Source: Paenibacillus lactis
GTDB lineage: Bacteria; Bacillota; Bacilli; Paenibacillales; Paenibacillaceae
Direction of reading: 5' to 3'
Length of the DNA stretch: 64,000 nt
Assembly (NCBI RefSeq): GCF_017873605.1
Contig: NZ_JAGGKI010000003.1
Coordinates: 434,001-498,000, forward strand
Under the pieces are notes generated by a model. It was given only the letters and a program-made list of their open reading frames with translations. It did not search any database and was not told where the DNA came from. Position numbers and translations under genes: made by a program. Below, piece after piece: positions 43,827 through 52,933 of this stretch; the first letter of the stretch is position 1, and each line of letters opens with the position of its first letter.

Positions 43827-45146
43827 TTAGACCACCTTCACTTTCATGTATACTTTTTCAATTGCATCGACCGGTTGAACCTTGATATCGACGAACAGCA
43901 CGTCACCCTCGGTACCTGGCGTCACCACAATATCCTCATTCGCGTTGAAGTTCTGAATCGCCCCGATATTCTGCAGGGAAGCGAAATACGCAGCGCACTC
44001 TGCCCAGAACAGCGTTCGGCCGTCCACATTGTTGTCGACTTTGCCGATGTAGGATTGCTCGAAGATCAGCTTCAGATCGTTCGCAATGCCGTCCAGAACG
44101 CGGACCACCCGGTTTTTGGAAAAATGGCGCGCCTTGGCCGGCTCGATCGACGTAAAGCTGTTAATGTCCTGCTCTACCACGGCTTTACCGCCGCTGTAGC
44201 TGAACAGGAATTCGCCCTTCGTCAAAGCTTCTTCAATTTCCGTATGGCTCAGACGAATATCGGTATCAACCGCTTCATCATAAGCCGCATACGTCAGAGA
44301 CTCATTAACGGCTGCAGCAGCCGTGGCGCCCGTCACCCAGGCAACCGCCTTAATCTTGTCCACGATGGTGCCGTCGGTGAGGACAACGCCGTTTTTCACG
44401 CTGATAATGCCTTCGTAATCCGCCGCCGGATAATCCGGAAGCACGGCCTGCACCTTCTTGCCTTCCTGCTCGCGCAAGCGCTTGATGAACGCCGTATACA
44501 GCGATTTGAGGGTAGCGTCGTCCGAAGCCAACCCCACCGTCTGGAAGTCTTGAACCTCAAGCGCAGCCAGAAAATCGACATGATCTTGGTTCGTCACGGT
44601 CCCGTTCGCGCCGCCTGTCAGTGCAAATCCTGCCGTTGCGGCCAAATCGCCGGTATCCGGCGCGAAGGTTACATACAGATTCGGCTGCAGTTCCTCGGCG
44701 TTCGTAACGAGCTGCTTGTCCACGGCTTTGCCGCTCAGCAGGGTGCTGACGACGAACTTGCCCGCATCATCGACCGCGTTCTCGATCACGATGCGGATAT
44801 CGTTGCCGCGCTCCCCGCCATGCCGAGCGGTCACGCTAAGCCCTGCTACGGCTCCTGCAGCTTGAACGCCGCTGTTCAGGCGGTACAGCAGAAGCGTTCC
44901 TGCCCGCTTGAGCGTTTCTTTTACCAGCAGCAGCTGAGGGGATGTGATATCGTAGCCCAATACCTCCAGCAGATTGCTGCCTGGGTTGATGGCGAGGAGC
45001 TTATGCGGCTCTCCCCATGGAAGCGAGAGTCCCAGCGCGGCGATCCCACGTTCGCCGACGCGTCCGATCGGCTGCTCCTGCGATGTGATTTGGGTGTATA
45101 CCCCAGGTCTTACTTTGTTAGGTGTTGTCCATGTTCCTCCGGCCAT
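43827..45146 (-). CDS. Contractile tail sheath protein (XkdK-like), module B
   Basis: A 439-residue sheath subunit. It opens MAGGTWTTPNKVRPGVYTQ, a standard start of Bacillota sheath proteins; the middle has the Ig-like variable insertion (residues 110-190), and the C-terminus has RVVRVLDGIANDLKLIFEQS and ends DIKVQPVDAIEKVYMKVKV. Compared with module A (489 residues), the first seven residues agree, then the two diverge. The presence of sheath defines the particle as contractile (R-type-like). Confidence 0.95.
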   Translation of the reverse strand: MAGGTWTTPNKVRPGVYTQITSQEQPIGRVGERGIAALGLSLPWGEPHKLLAINPGSNLLEVLGYDITSPQLLLVKETLKRAGTLLLYRLNSGVQAAGAVAGLSVTARHGGERGNDIRIVIENAVDDAGKFVVSTLLSGKAVDKQLVTNAEELQPNLYVTFAPDTGDLAATAGFALTGGANGTVTNQDHVDFLAALEVQDFQTVGLASDDATLKSLYTAFIKRLREQEGKKVQAVLPDYPAADYEGIISVKNGVVLTDGTIVDKIKAVAWVTGATAAAAVNESLTYAAYDEAVDTDIRLSHTEIEEALTKGEFLFSYSGGKAVVEQDINSFTSIEPAKARHFSKNRVVRVLDGIANDLKLIFEQSYIGKVDNNVDGRTLFWAECAAYFASLQNIGAIQNFNANEDIVVTPGTEGDVLFVDIKVQPVDAIEKVYMKVKVV

Positions 45147-45320
45147 TTAAATGACCTCCTTTTTCAAAAATGTGGTAAGCTGTTCTTTCGCTTGCTGGAC
45201 CGTGTACGTCGTCTCTTCTGCCAGTATGGCGTTCAGCACATCCTTCTCCCGGTTGCTGAATTGCTGGGACTGTACCAGCTGGTGTTTCGTAAACGCCGGT
45301 GTTGCCTGTTTCTTGCTCAT
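45147..45320 (-). CDS. Small protein before the sheath, module B
   Basis: A 57-residue protein: MSKKQATPAFTKHQLVQSQQ, ending YTVQQAKEQLTTFLKKEVI. Its C-terminus matches the pattern (Y/F)TV.....Q(L/I)..F(L/M)K..V also seen in the 69-residue module A protein at the same place. Its ATG overlaps the stop of the gene before (ATGA). Unknown role, perhaps a minor tail or assembly protein. Confidence 0.8.
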   Translation of the reverse strand: MSKKQATPAFTKHQLVQSQQFSNREKDVLNAILAEETTYTVQQAKEQLTTFLKKEVI

Positions 45321-45754
45321 TTCAAACCGCCTCCTTGTTGTAAGGTTTGCATCTTTGGAACGGATTCGGCTGAATCCGAAGATACCTGAATAACATACTC
45401 TGCGCGGAAGTATCCTTCTTCCGCCGCAGCTCCTTCCCTCTCCGGCCGCTCCCATGCGACCGCCGCCGCCCGGCATGGTCGGCCTTCCACTTCGAGCTCC
45501 GTCAAGCTCTCCAGCATCTCGTCCATGATCCCCGCCACGGGCTGCCCCGCCGCAGGCTTATAAAAGATGCGGAAACGAAAACGAGCCGCATATCGTCGTT
45601 GCGATATCGGCTCGAATTCGGCTAGCGCCAGCTCAGTTTGGAAGTAAGGTGGTTCTGGTATAGGAACGGCATCCTCCCTGGAAATCAGGGGGATGCCGGG
45701 GAAGGAGCTGTTTAGTCGGGATGCTAGTGCATCCGTGATGTGTTGGGTTAGCAT
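45317..45754 (-). CDS. Probable tail terminator/completion protein, module B
   Basis: A 145-residue protein, first gene of module B: ITDALASRLNSSFPGIPLIS, RRYAARFRFRIFYKPAAG, then GYFRAEYVIQVSSDSAES. The strand pattern resembles phage tail-terminator proteins, and the place fits. AAAGGAG precedes the ATG. It follows the module A fibre after 34 bases, with no terminator between the modules, so the two modules are one long transcription unit. Confidence 0.6.
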   Translation of the reverse strand: MLTQHITDALASRLNSSFPGIPLISREDAVPIPEPPYFQTELALAEFEPISQRRYAARFRFRIFYKPAAGQPVAGIMDEMLESLTELEVEGRPCRAAAVAWERPEREGAAAEEGYFRAEYVIQVSSDSAESVPKMQTLQQGGGLK

Positions 45755-45788
45755 GGGGGCTCCTTTCGTTGGTTTTGATCTGTAAGTA

Positions 45789-46745
45789 TTATCTTTCGTA
45801 CACTAAAATATCATAGGTATTCTCTCGAATTCCGGGTTGAGTAGCACTCATATATATGGAGACACTATTACCGAAAAATTCTGAAACTCCTACAGAGGAA
45901 GGGCCTGAAGCAGTGTAAAATGATCCATTTGGCATATAGAATCCCACCACCCTTGTAAGATTTGAAATTTTACCTGGTATATCTTCGTATTTATGTAAAT
46001 ACATTAATACACCTGGTCGAAATCCTACATCGTATACAACTGGTCCACTCGAAACCACTTGTACACCCGAAACTGAAAAAGTCCTTTTGCCCTCAACTAG
46101 CTCACCATTTATCCCGAAAATATTAACGCCTGCGCGAATATTTCCTGGGATGAGATTCGGATCTCCTAAAATCGTAATTGCCGATGAATAATATCCTTCT
46201 GCCTTTGTTTGGTTAATCGTTCCGGGGATTACACTCCCCCCTGCCCCTCGATTCGGCATTGTCCCCGTCAATCCATTCCCACTTGCATTACTAAATGTCT
46301 TTCCAGCCAGAACATCGGCTGGATTCGCATTCCCTGTCGCTCGAATGACTCCTGCCATCTTAGCTACCAACTGCGCCCATGTTTCACTCGTGGATGCCGA
46401 GACGCCGATGGAATTGAGCGCGGCAACCACATTCGCTTTCTGCTCAACTCCAAGCTGCTTTCCCGCGAGCGCCTCGTCATACGCCGCCTTCACCGCCTTC
46501 TCCGTCGCAGCCACATTCTCCCGCGTGCCGTTGGTGGCACTCGACAGCTGCACGATCCCCTTCTCCGTCAGAGATGCGTCCGGAATGTCGACATTCACAT
46601 TTTCCAAACCCTCCCGTACCTGACCGACGGCAGTATCAATCTTGTCCCAGTTCTCGTTCAGCATCGTCTCGATGTTGAATGTCTCGTTGCCATCCGTCAT
46701 CGGGTCTTTTTTCAACAGTCCTAAATTCGGTGTGTTACTGGCCAA
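45789..46745 (-). CDS. Tail fibre, module A (TTG start)
   Basis: A 318-residue fibre. Start TTG: GGAGGTG lies six bases before it and the reading begins ASNTPNLGLLKKDPMTDGNE, a usual Paenibacillus fibre opening. It contains tail-fibre repeat text (SLTEKGIVQLSSATNGTREN near residue 58, LAGKTFSNASGNGLTGTMPN near residue 143). The distal half (last 180 residues or so) is visibly AT-richer than the proximal half, as in fibre B. No fibre-assembly gene follows it. It provides a recognition surface different from that of module B. Confidence 0.85.
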   Translation of the reverse strand: MASNTPNLGLLKKDPMTDGNETFNIETMLNENWDKIDTAVGQVREGLENVNVDIPDASLTEKGIVQLSSATNGTRENVAATEKAVKAAYDEALAGKQLGVEQKANVVAALNSIGVSASTSETWAQLVAKMAGVIRATGNANPADVLAGKTFSNASGNGLTGTMPNRGAGGSVIPGTINQTKAEGYYSSAITILGDPNLIPGNIRAGVNIFGINGELVEGKRTFSVSGVQVVSSGPVVYDVGFRPGVLMYLHKYEDIPGKISNLTRVVGFYMPNGSFYTASGPSSVGVSEFFGNSVSIYMSATQPGIRENTYDILVYER

Positions 46746-46746
46746 T

Positions 46747-47313
46747 TCAGGCACCTCCTGCAAATTTGTTTAAAGGCATCTGTCCCAGCTCGTCCAAGGT
46801 CATGACCTCATGGATGTCGCGGATGAGCAGGTAATTGAACGCATACTCCACCGCCAAATGCGCCGGCTTGATCTCCTCGATCGCCGCCTTCAGATCCTCC
46901 AGGTTCGGCGGAATGCCGAGCGTGTCGACGAACTGGACGGTAAATCGCCATTCCCCCGGTTGAAACGTAACCTCGACCGCCCCGCCGTCGTAAGCTTCTG
47001 CGACATTCTTAACAAGCCGGCCCGAGAAGGTTCCGGCTCCGCGCAGCTTCGACTCCAGCACAGCCCGCCGCTGCTCCATCGGCTTCGCCCGGTCCGTCGG
47101 GATGCCGAGCTCCTCCTCCCAGCGGTCGAGCCCCCAAGTCGCGGTACGGACGAAGAACTGGTCCGCGGCTTCATTGAGCGCTTGATACAGCGCATCCAGC
47201 TCGCTCCCCTTGGCCTCCATGTCCGACTGCATGACGCGGGACGTCTCGTAGTAAGCCGGCAGATATGAAAACAGCTCGCGTCCCCGCAAGCTGTTGATCC
47301 TCGCCTTATTCAC
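46747..47313 (-). CDS. XkdU-like baseplate protein (DUF2313), module A
   Basis: A 188-residue counterpart of the module B protein: LFSYLPAYYETSRVMQSDME, TATWGLDRWEEELGIPTDRA, MEQRRAVLESKLRGAGTFSG, IPPNLEDLKAAIEEIKPAHL. It overlaps the XkdT-like gene by 8 bases. The motif order and spacing match those of module B, so the pair arose by duplication or from related phages. Confidence 0.88.
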   Translation of the reverse strand: MNKARINSLRGRELFSYLPAYYETSRVMQSDMEAKGSELDALYQALNEAADQFFVRTATWGLDRWEEELGIPTDRAKPMEQRRAVLESKLRGAGTFSGRLVKNVAEAYDGGAVEVTFQPGEWRFTVQFVDTLGIPPNLEDLKAAIEEIKPAHLAVEYAFNYLLIRDIHEVMTLDELGQMPLNKFAGGA

Positions 47314-48460
47314 TTACGCTCACCGTCCCCAGCACCGCCACCTGGCCGGAGCCGATTTCGATGTTTTGCTGCTCGGCATGGCCGTTAATCGTCAGCTCCG
47401 AATAGTCGACGATGATCGGGATATCCAGCAGCACGGCTGCAATACGTGTATACCGGACAAGCGGATCCTTCCGGTTAAACGCGATTTGCTGCAGGTAAGC
47501 CCGGACCCCTTCCTCGATCAGCGCCCGGATTTCCTCAATCGTGGACGGCTGCTCCTGGGTGCGCTGCACCTTGACCGAGATATGAATCTCGACTTCCTCG
47601 GCCGGCATGACGGTGACGATAGGACCTGCCGGGGCCGTCCCCTCCCCTTGTCCATCCTGCGTTGGGTCGATATGCTGCTGGACGGCATCCACGATCTCCT
47701 GGCTAGCCGCCCGCTTATCCGTGTCCAGCAGATAGAGGCCGACCGTCCCCGGTCCGGCCCACAGCGGGGCGACCTCCACGCCGCCGACGCCGGGGATTTC
47801 GCTGGCCCACTGCATATACTGCGCTTTGTTGCCGCTGGTCCCCTGGCTTCTGACCTTTGCGTAAAAACGTTCCAATAGCGACTGATCCGTCTCAATATCA
47901 GTGCCGCTTCGCGTCGGCTCGGGATTCGTCACGGACGTGACGCCGCTGACGGAGGTCATCATCAGCTGGATGACCCCTGCCGGCACATTGCCGCTCTTCC
48001 CTGGAGTTACGGCACGGATCGGAGCCGTTCCGGTACCGTCCGGTCCCAATGTAACACTCGCAGTCGTGACATACTCTACCGAAGACTCCCCGGTCGTCTC
48101 GTCGGCCGGCGTTGCCACATACGTTCCCTTCGGGACGTTCGTGCCCGGTTTCCCCGTAAACACGACACTTCCCGATGAAGCTACCGCCTCGCGTCTTGTC
48201 ACGCCATGCTCGGCGGTCCGAAGATCCAGCTCGGCTGAGCGGATATCCGGGGAGTCGCTGGCCGCCGTGCTGGCAAACCCTCGGCGAAGCAGCTCCTGCG
48301 CCCACAGGGCCGCTTCGGACAGCATGAACGCCACCGGCGCCTGCGCATCCCAAATAAAAGAGCCCTCGGATTTATCGATATCCGAAGGCACTTTTGCCAA
48401 CATGCGGTTCAAAATGTTCTCTTCCGTCTGTTCCTGCAAATACATCGGCACATCGGCCAT
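47306..48460 (-). CDS. Baseplate J-family protein (XkdT-like), module A
   Basis: A 384-residue protein: NILNRMLAKVPSDIDKSEGS, ELDLRTAEHGVTRREAVASS, GKSGNVPAGVIQLMMTSVSG and RKDPLVRYTRIAAVLLDIPI. The second and third segments form the J domain; the module B gene (352 residues) is shorter there. Its first base is the last base of the XkdS-like gene. Forms the wedges around the hub. Confidence 0.93.
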   Translation of the reverse strand: MADVPMYLQEQTEENILNRMLAKVPSDIDKSEGSFIWDAQAPVAFMLSEAALWAQELLRRGFASTAASDSPDIRSAELDLRTAEHGVTRREAVASSGSVVFTGKPGTNVPKGTYVATPADETTGESSVEYVTTASVTLGPDGTGTAPIRAVTPGKSGNVPAGVIQLMMTSVSGVTSVTNPEPTRSGTDIETDQSLLERFYAKVRSQGTSGNKAQYMQWASEIPGVGGVEVAPLWAGPGTVGLYLLDTDKRAASQEIVDAVQQHIDPTQDGQGEGTAPAGPIVTVMPAEEVEIHISVKVQRTQEQPSTIEEIRALIEEGVRAYLQQIAFNRKDPLVRYTRIAAVLLDIPIIVDYSELTINGHAEQQNIEIGSGQVAVLGTVSVSE

Positions 48461-48921
48461 CAGGTCATCACCACGCTTTCTATCATTTCCGTCTCATCCC
48501 GTACGCTCGTGATGCGGCAGCTGAAACGGCAGGCTTCCCCTTCCCATTCAAACTGGAATTGATCCACGCTCTCCGTGCGGGCATCCGCCAGCAGCGCTTC
48601 AGATACCATCCGCCGGATTTCGCTCTCCAATAGCGGACGGCCATGCCCCTTGCCGATCAGCTCCTCCAATTCACTGCCATAGCCGCGTGAATAGATCAAA
48701 TGCCGGTAGCGCGGGGTTCGAATCGTTTTTTCACACCAGATAACCCATGCATCCTTCTCATCCGCGGCAACCAATTTGCGGGTTGGGGTCATGACAAATT
48801 CTCCTGCTTCAAAATCAAACCGCCAGCTCCGCCCGAACACGGCCCCGTGATCTTCGGACGTTTCAGGCCCAACTGAATCGGTCCAGATCATGTCCTCCGT
48901 TTCGGGAAACAAATTAGCCAT
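48460..48921 (-). CDS. XkdS-like baseplate protein (DUF2634), module A
   Basis: A 153-residue gp25-like protein: KLVAADEKDAWVIWCEKTIR, RYRHLIYSRGYGSELEELIG, LLESEIRRMVSEALLADART. It matches the module B protein in the L-I-Y-S-x-x-Y-G motif. Overlaps the neighbours by 8 bases and 1 base. Confidence 0.88.
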   Translation of the reverse strand: MANLFPETEDMIWTDSVGPETSEDHGAVFGRSWRFDFEAGEFVMTPTRKLVAADEKDAWVIWCEKTIRTPRYRHLIYSRGYGSELEELIGKGHGRPLLESEIRRMVSEALLADARTESVDQFQFEWEGEACRFSCRITSVRDETEMIESVVMT

Positions 48922-49303
48922 GGCCGCTCACCACCTTGCACACCACGACGACGTCATGGCCGCCGTTGACGCGAACCGCCAGCACTCGATCGCCGGGGCG
49001 TAATCCTTGGTTCAGCTTCCACTGTGCCTCCTCCACTTCCGTTTCCTCCAATTCCAAAGAGACGGCCGTCTTGCCGCCATCTCCGCTGATCGTTCCTTCT
49101 ACGGTTCGGCGAGGCAGCGACAATTGGCCCGGAAGCTCGGCAACCATATACTCTTGCAGCTCATGCTTGAAATCATCCAGCTTGAGTCCGGTCGAGGTTA
49201 TCGTGCCGAGTACGGCTCCCACTCCGCCGATCGCTTGGCGGGTCTGCTTATGGAAGGAAGACAGCAAGGAGGATGCCAATTGTCCATAGGGGTCTTTACT
49301 CAA
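48914..49303 (-). CDS. XkdR-like protein (DUF2577), module A
   Basis: A 129-residue protein: SKDPYGQLASSLLSSFHKQT, GAVLGTITSTGLKLDDFKHE, LRPGDRVLAVRVNGGHDVVV. Same central barrel as module B plus about 30 more N-terminal residues. It overlaps XkdQ (8 bases) and XkdS (8 bases). Confidence 0.85.
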   Translation of the reverse strand: MSKDPYGQLASSLLSSFHKQTRQAIGGVGAVLGTITSTGLKLDDFKHELQEYMVAELPGQLSLPRRTVEGTISGDGGKTAVSLELEETEVEEAQWKLNQGLRPGDRVLAVRVNGGHDVVVVCKVVSGHG

Positions 49304-50273
49304 GATAAAACCTCCTTTTTACATCATCATAGCTCCCAAGCTCCAGCATCATGCTTCCCGGATTGCCGAGCTCCCGGCTGACCGAAATCACAAGCAGCTT
49401 CGACGAACCGAGCATGACGGCATCTCCTGCGCGAATCGTGTTGATATCAGGAGCGTTTACCGTAATCGTCTCCCGGATCCCTCGGAGCCTGCTTCGGGCC
49501 AGCTGACGCGCGGCCGCGGCGGATTTCACCTCATCGTCCTGGATGATCGCCTGCAGCTGCCCGTATTTGGCGATATCCTTCTCTTCGATGGCCATTACCT
49601 TCGAAGGGACCTCCTTCCCGGTCTCGCTGGCCGATGTTGCCAGCACCTTGACTTTGGTCGCCGCCCCTTCGAGCGTCCGCTGCTGAATCGTATCGGTTAA
49701 CGTCTCTAAGACATATACCTCGCGGTTTGACCCCAGCTCATACAGCTCAAGTCCCGAAGGGATCATGCGCGGATGGTACAGCTTGCCGCCGGCCTTGGCC
49801 GTTTCCCGCAAATCCGCGAACATGCTGGCATAGATCGACTGCGTCCGGTAAACGGAGCGTCCGAGCTGTTTTTCGGTATCGGGCAGATGGGCGAGCTTGA
49901 TGTTCCAGTCGGCCGCGTACTTTTTGAAGCGCTGCGTTGCCGTCTGTTTTGCCGGGAACAAATATTCATCCTCGGATTTATCCAGATAGACCGTCCGGTC
50001 ATAGATCGTCAGCGTCATCCGCTTCACGCCGTTGTTCGTAGTCTCCGCTTCCCAAACCACAGCCGGATGGAGCAGGGGAACATAATCCTTCTTCCCATAG
50101 GGAATACCGCTGATCCGAATCGCCATCCCGGGCGAAATCGGCGGCAAGTCCGGCGTCACCACCAGGTTCACCGTGCCTTGATAGGCGACCTGCTCCAGCG
50201 AATCCCTTAAGTTGATAGCTTCCACCAGAGGCGACAAATCGTATTTGTCCTGCAAAATCACTTTATAACTCAT
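49296..50273 (-). CDS. XkdQ-like hub/baseplate protein, module A
   Basis: A 325-residue tail hub protein: YKVILQDKYDLSPLVEAINL, TPDLPPISPGMAIRISGIPY, FPAKQTATQRFKKYAADWNI, NTIRAGDAVMLGSSKLLVIS. Module B has a 321-residue equivalent with a different N-terminus. Overlaps the LysM gene by 4 bases. Acts as the ring that closes the tube bottom. Confidence 0.83.
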   Translation of the reverse strand: MSYKVILQDKYDLSPLVEAINLRDSLEQVAYQGTVNLVVTPDLPPISPGMAIRISGIPYGKKDYVPLLHPAVVWEAETTNNGVKRMTLTIYDRTVYLDKSEDEYLFPAKQTATQRFKKYAADWNIKLAHLPDTEKQLGRSVYRTQSIYASMFADLRETAKAGGKLYHPRMIPSGLELYELGSNREVYVLETLTDTIQQRTLEGAATKVKVLATSASETGKEVPSKVMAIEEKDIAKYGQLQAIIQDDEVKSAAAARQLARSRLRGIRETITVNAPDINTIRAGDAVMLGSSKLLVISVSRELGNPGSMMLELGSYDDVKRRFYLE

Positions 50274-50905
50274 GGCAGCACCAGCTTTTGACCGGGTTTA
50301 ATGGCATTTGGATTGTTGCCGATCGCTTGCCGGTTCAGTGTATAGATCTGGTTCCATTTCGAGCTGTCCCCGAGCTCCAGCTTGGCGATTTTGGAGAGGG
50401 AGTCCCCCGGCTTGACCGTGTAAGTCTTGCTCTTCTCCTTCATGTCGGCCCGCGGCTTTTTGTTGATGCCCGATGCGCCGGCGGTTTTCGCTACTTTCAT
50501 CTCACTCCACGTCCGGAGGGTCAGGTCGAAATACACATCCCCCTGCTCCCCGCCGCGAAACGTCGTTTGATGGGAAGCCACGAACACCGGTACATTGACC
50601 GCGGTTTCGGTAATGATAAACTGAATCGGCGTTTTGGACACCAGGAACTCATTGAGCGTATTCATGGCCGTTTGCGGTTTCGGGTGCGAATCCCGGCTTC
50701 CTTTGCAGTATGATTCGTCGAACTCTTTTGGAAAAAAAGAAGAGAAGGATATTTCCTTGATTTTGTTTCCCTGCGGAAAATCAAACTCGCCAAAGGTTAG
50801 AATCGTTGCCGTTTCAAAGCCCTTTTGCCGTGAAATGGTCACTTCCTCGGGATTAACCGGAAATATAAATTCCTTCCCCTTGCCGTTCTTCAAAATAAAC
50901 TCCAT
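50270..50905 (-). CDS. LysM-containing baseplate protein (XkdP-like), module A
   Basis: A 211-residue protein: EFIFPVNPEEVTISRQKGFE, GNKIKEISFSSFFPKEFDES, and a C-terminal LysM (YTVKPGDSLSKIAKLELGDS, NPNAIKPGQKLVLP) from about residue 160. Corresponds to the 238-residue module B protein. ATG preceded by GGAGGGG. LysM indicates peptidoglycan contact. Confidence 0.9.
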   Translation of the reverse strand: MEFILKNGKGKEFIFPVNPEEVTISRQKGFETATILTFGEFDFPQGNKIKEISFSSFFPKEFDESYCKGSRDSHPKPQTAMNTLNEFLVSKTPIQFIITETAVNVPVFVASHQTTFRGGEQGDVYFDLTLRTWSEMKVAKTAGASGINKKPRADMKEKSKTYTVKPGDSLSKIAKLELGDSSKWNQIYTLNRQAIGNNPNAIKPGQKLVLP

Positions 50906-50969
50906 CGCCGGCCCCTCCTTTCCGTTAAAATGCTGCTAAAGTTTCTTGCCTGCCTAGTGCCTCCAACCG

Positions 50970-52751
50970 TTAATATGGCATAGACGCAGCCGGCTTCCGG
51001 TTCTGGGATGCTTTCATCAACTCCGCTCTCAGGCGCTGCCCGACCTGCAGAATCAATCCCTCCACATCCACCGGATGCTCCTCACGCACCGTAACCTGCA
51101 CCGCTCCAGGCGGAAGATTATAGTTGGTTGTCGCCTCCGTTTTGGAATCCCGCAAATATCCCGTCAGCGCGCTCATTTGCTCCGGACTGATCTGAACCAT
51201 CTGCGGCGACATCTGCTTGCCGGCGGCATACGCCTGGCTCCGGGCGGGATCAATGGCCGGTGGGCCAAACGATGATCCGGAGTATGGAAGGACTGGGGCG
51301 GATGGCGGGCGTGGGGTTGCCGGACCTGCAGGTATTGCTGGTGCCGGATTGGCAATCATGGAGCTTGGGGCAGAAACGGCTGGTGCTGCCGGCTTCGGAA
51401 CCGGTTTGGCCTCGGCAACAACGTCCTTTTTCTTTTTTCCGAAAGAGAACGTGTTGGAGAACCATTTCGATACCTTATCCCCGCCCGATTTGAACGTTTT
51501 CGTGATCCCGTTAATTGCACCGCCGATTTTTTCGCCCACGAAGCTTCCGACAGCGCCGCCGACGGTCGAACCGACCAAGGTGCCGGCCACCGGGATAACG
51601 GACCCGATCGCGCCGCCGATCGTTGCGCCTATACCACCGCCAACGGCAGAGCCGATCGCTTGATTACGCTCTTTTCCGGGCTTGGCCGCCGCAATATCGT
51701 TAACGTCAGCTAAGAAGCCTAAAGGCCCCAAAATTCGCTTGCCTGCTCCCTTTAAAAAGCCGGAAGCAAGCTTGCTTGGAGCTGCTCCTGCTGACACCTT
51801 GGAAGCAGCAACCTTTGGATCTGCTGCTTTCGCCGCTTGCGAAGCTGCCCCGTTGTCCGTGCCTTTAGCCGCTCCAGATCCCGTACTGCCAGTGTCCGCT
51901 ATTTTATCGGCCGGTGTCGCGGCAGCCCTGCTGCCAGGATTCGCCACTGCTTGTGCAGCCGCACTGCTTCCTGCGCTTATCCCGCTGGTCGCAGGGGCGC
52001 TACTGCCACCACCGCCGCTGCCACCGCCAAAAAGCGCACTTCCGCTTTTCCAGAAGTCTCTGGCTCCTCCGAGAATCCCCGTACCTGCATTACCTACGGT
52101 TTCAATCAAATCCCCCGCGGCAGCGATCGTTCTAAATCCCCTTCCCTTTCGCTGCCTTCTCCCTCGCTCCACTCTGGATTCTTTGGGGTAGGAGCTCTCC
52201 GAATTGGAGGAGTCTTTGTTCGCTTTAGTATCATTTCCAAGCCAGGCATCGCCTACCTTTTTCGTCTTATCGCGCAGCTCGCCTACGCTTTTAGCACCGC
52301 CGCCGAATGTTTTCATTGCGCCAAACATATCGATGGCATGATCAAGCTTGGATTTCGGCTTCTGAGCTCCGCCCCCGCCGCCAAGCTGCAGTTTCGCAAG
52401 CGCGTCGGCAAGGCCCTTCAAGGCAACTGTATTTTCTTTAAGTGCCTTTACTAAGGGATCAAAGTTAAGCGGCTTGGCGGAATGCTTGACATTCACGTTC
52501 ATATTCACGTTCCCCGAAGCATTGATCACCTGCGATTTCACGCGGTTGATCTTGGCCAGCAGGTTGTCCAGGCCTTTGGAGGCGCGGTCCTTCAGCACGA
52601 TTTCCGGTGCCATGCGGGTTCTGCCGATTCGCAGCACCCGGCCCTGGATGCGTTCGAAGTAGCGCTCCATGGCGCGCAGCTCGCGGTTCGCCTTGATGAC
52701 GTTTTTCGGATCAATGACTAGATTCATCCGGTAGTTCATGGCTTCAGCCAT
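50970..52751 (-). CDS. Tail tape-measure protein, module A
   Basis: A 593-residue protein rich in Ala, Gly, Ser and Lys: an N-terminal helical region (NRELRAMERYFERIQGRVLR), a long Gly/Ala/Ser low-complexity centre (residues 230-330), a glycine-zipper hydrophobic part near residues 375-420 (AIGSAVGGGIGATIGGAIGS), and a C-terminal VQVTVREEHPVDVEGLILQV. Its length is close to module B (612), predicting tails of nearly the same length, though the sequences look unrelated. AGGAGGTG precedes the ATG. Confidence 0.83.
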   Translation of the reverse strand: MAEAMNYRMNLVIDPKNVIKANRELRAMERYFERIQGRVLRIGRTRMAPEIVLKDRASKGLDNLLAKINRVKSQVINASGNVNMNVNVKHSAKPLNFDPLVKALKENTVALKGLADALAKLQLGGGGGAQKPKSKLDHAIDMFGAMKTFGGGAKSVGELRDKTKKVGDAWLGNDTKANKDSSNSESSYPKESRVERGRRQRKGRGFRTIAAAGDLIETVGNAGTGILGGARDFWKSGSALFGGGSGGGGSSAPATSGISAGSSAAAQAVANPGSRAAATPADKIADTGSTGSGAAKGTDNGAASQAAKAADPKVAASKVSAGAAPSKLASGFLKGAGKRILGPLGFLADVNDIAAAKPGKERNQAIGSAVGGGIGATIGGAIGSVIPVAGTLVGSTVGGAVGSFVGEKIGGAINGITKTFKSGGDKVSKWFSNTFSFGKKKKDVVAEAKPVPKPAAPAVSAPSSMIANPAPAIPAGPATPRPPSAPVLPYSGSSFGPPAIDPARSQAYAAGKQMSPQMVQISPEQMSALTGYLRDSKTEATTNYNLPPGAVQVTVREEHPVDVEGLILQVGQRLRAELMKASQNRKPAASMPY

Positions 52752-52765
52752 ATCGATTCACCTCC

Positions 52766-52933
52766 TCACATTTCGCTCTGATCAGCGAGCCGGTCCATTT
52801 CCTCCTGGGAAAAAGCGAGCAGCAATAAGCGCTCGCCTCGCGGCAGCCGCCAAAACTCTCCGGGGCGAAGGTGATGCCGGGCCCATAAGTGGTACAGCAT
52901 CGTAGTCATTCCCCCGGAGCCGATCAGTTTTTT
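52766..52933 (-). CDS. -1 frameshift extension of the module A tail chaperone
   Basis: A frame of 55 residues entered by -1 slippage on A AAA AAC (52927-52933), just before the zero-frame TGA; it reads KKLIGSGGMTTMLYHLWARH and ends FSQEEMDRLADQSEM. An ATG inside (52907-52909) with GGGGGA before it could also start a 47-residue free product. Same heptamer, same place and same following LI residues as in module B. Confidence 0.85.
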   Translation of the reverse strand, partial: KKLIGSGGMTTMLYHLWARHHLRPGEFWRLPRGERLLLLAFSQEEMDRLADQSEM

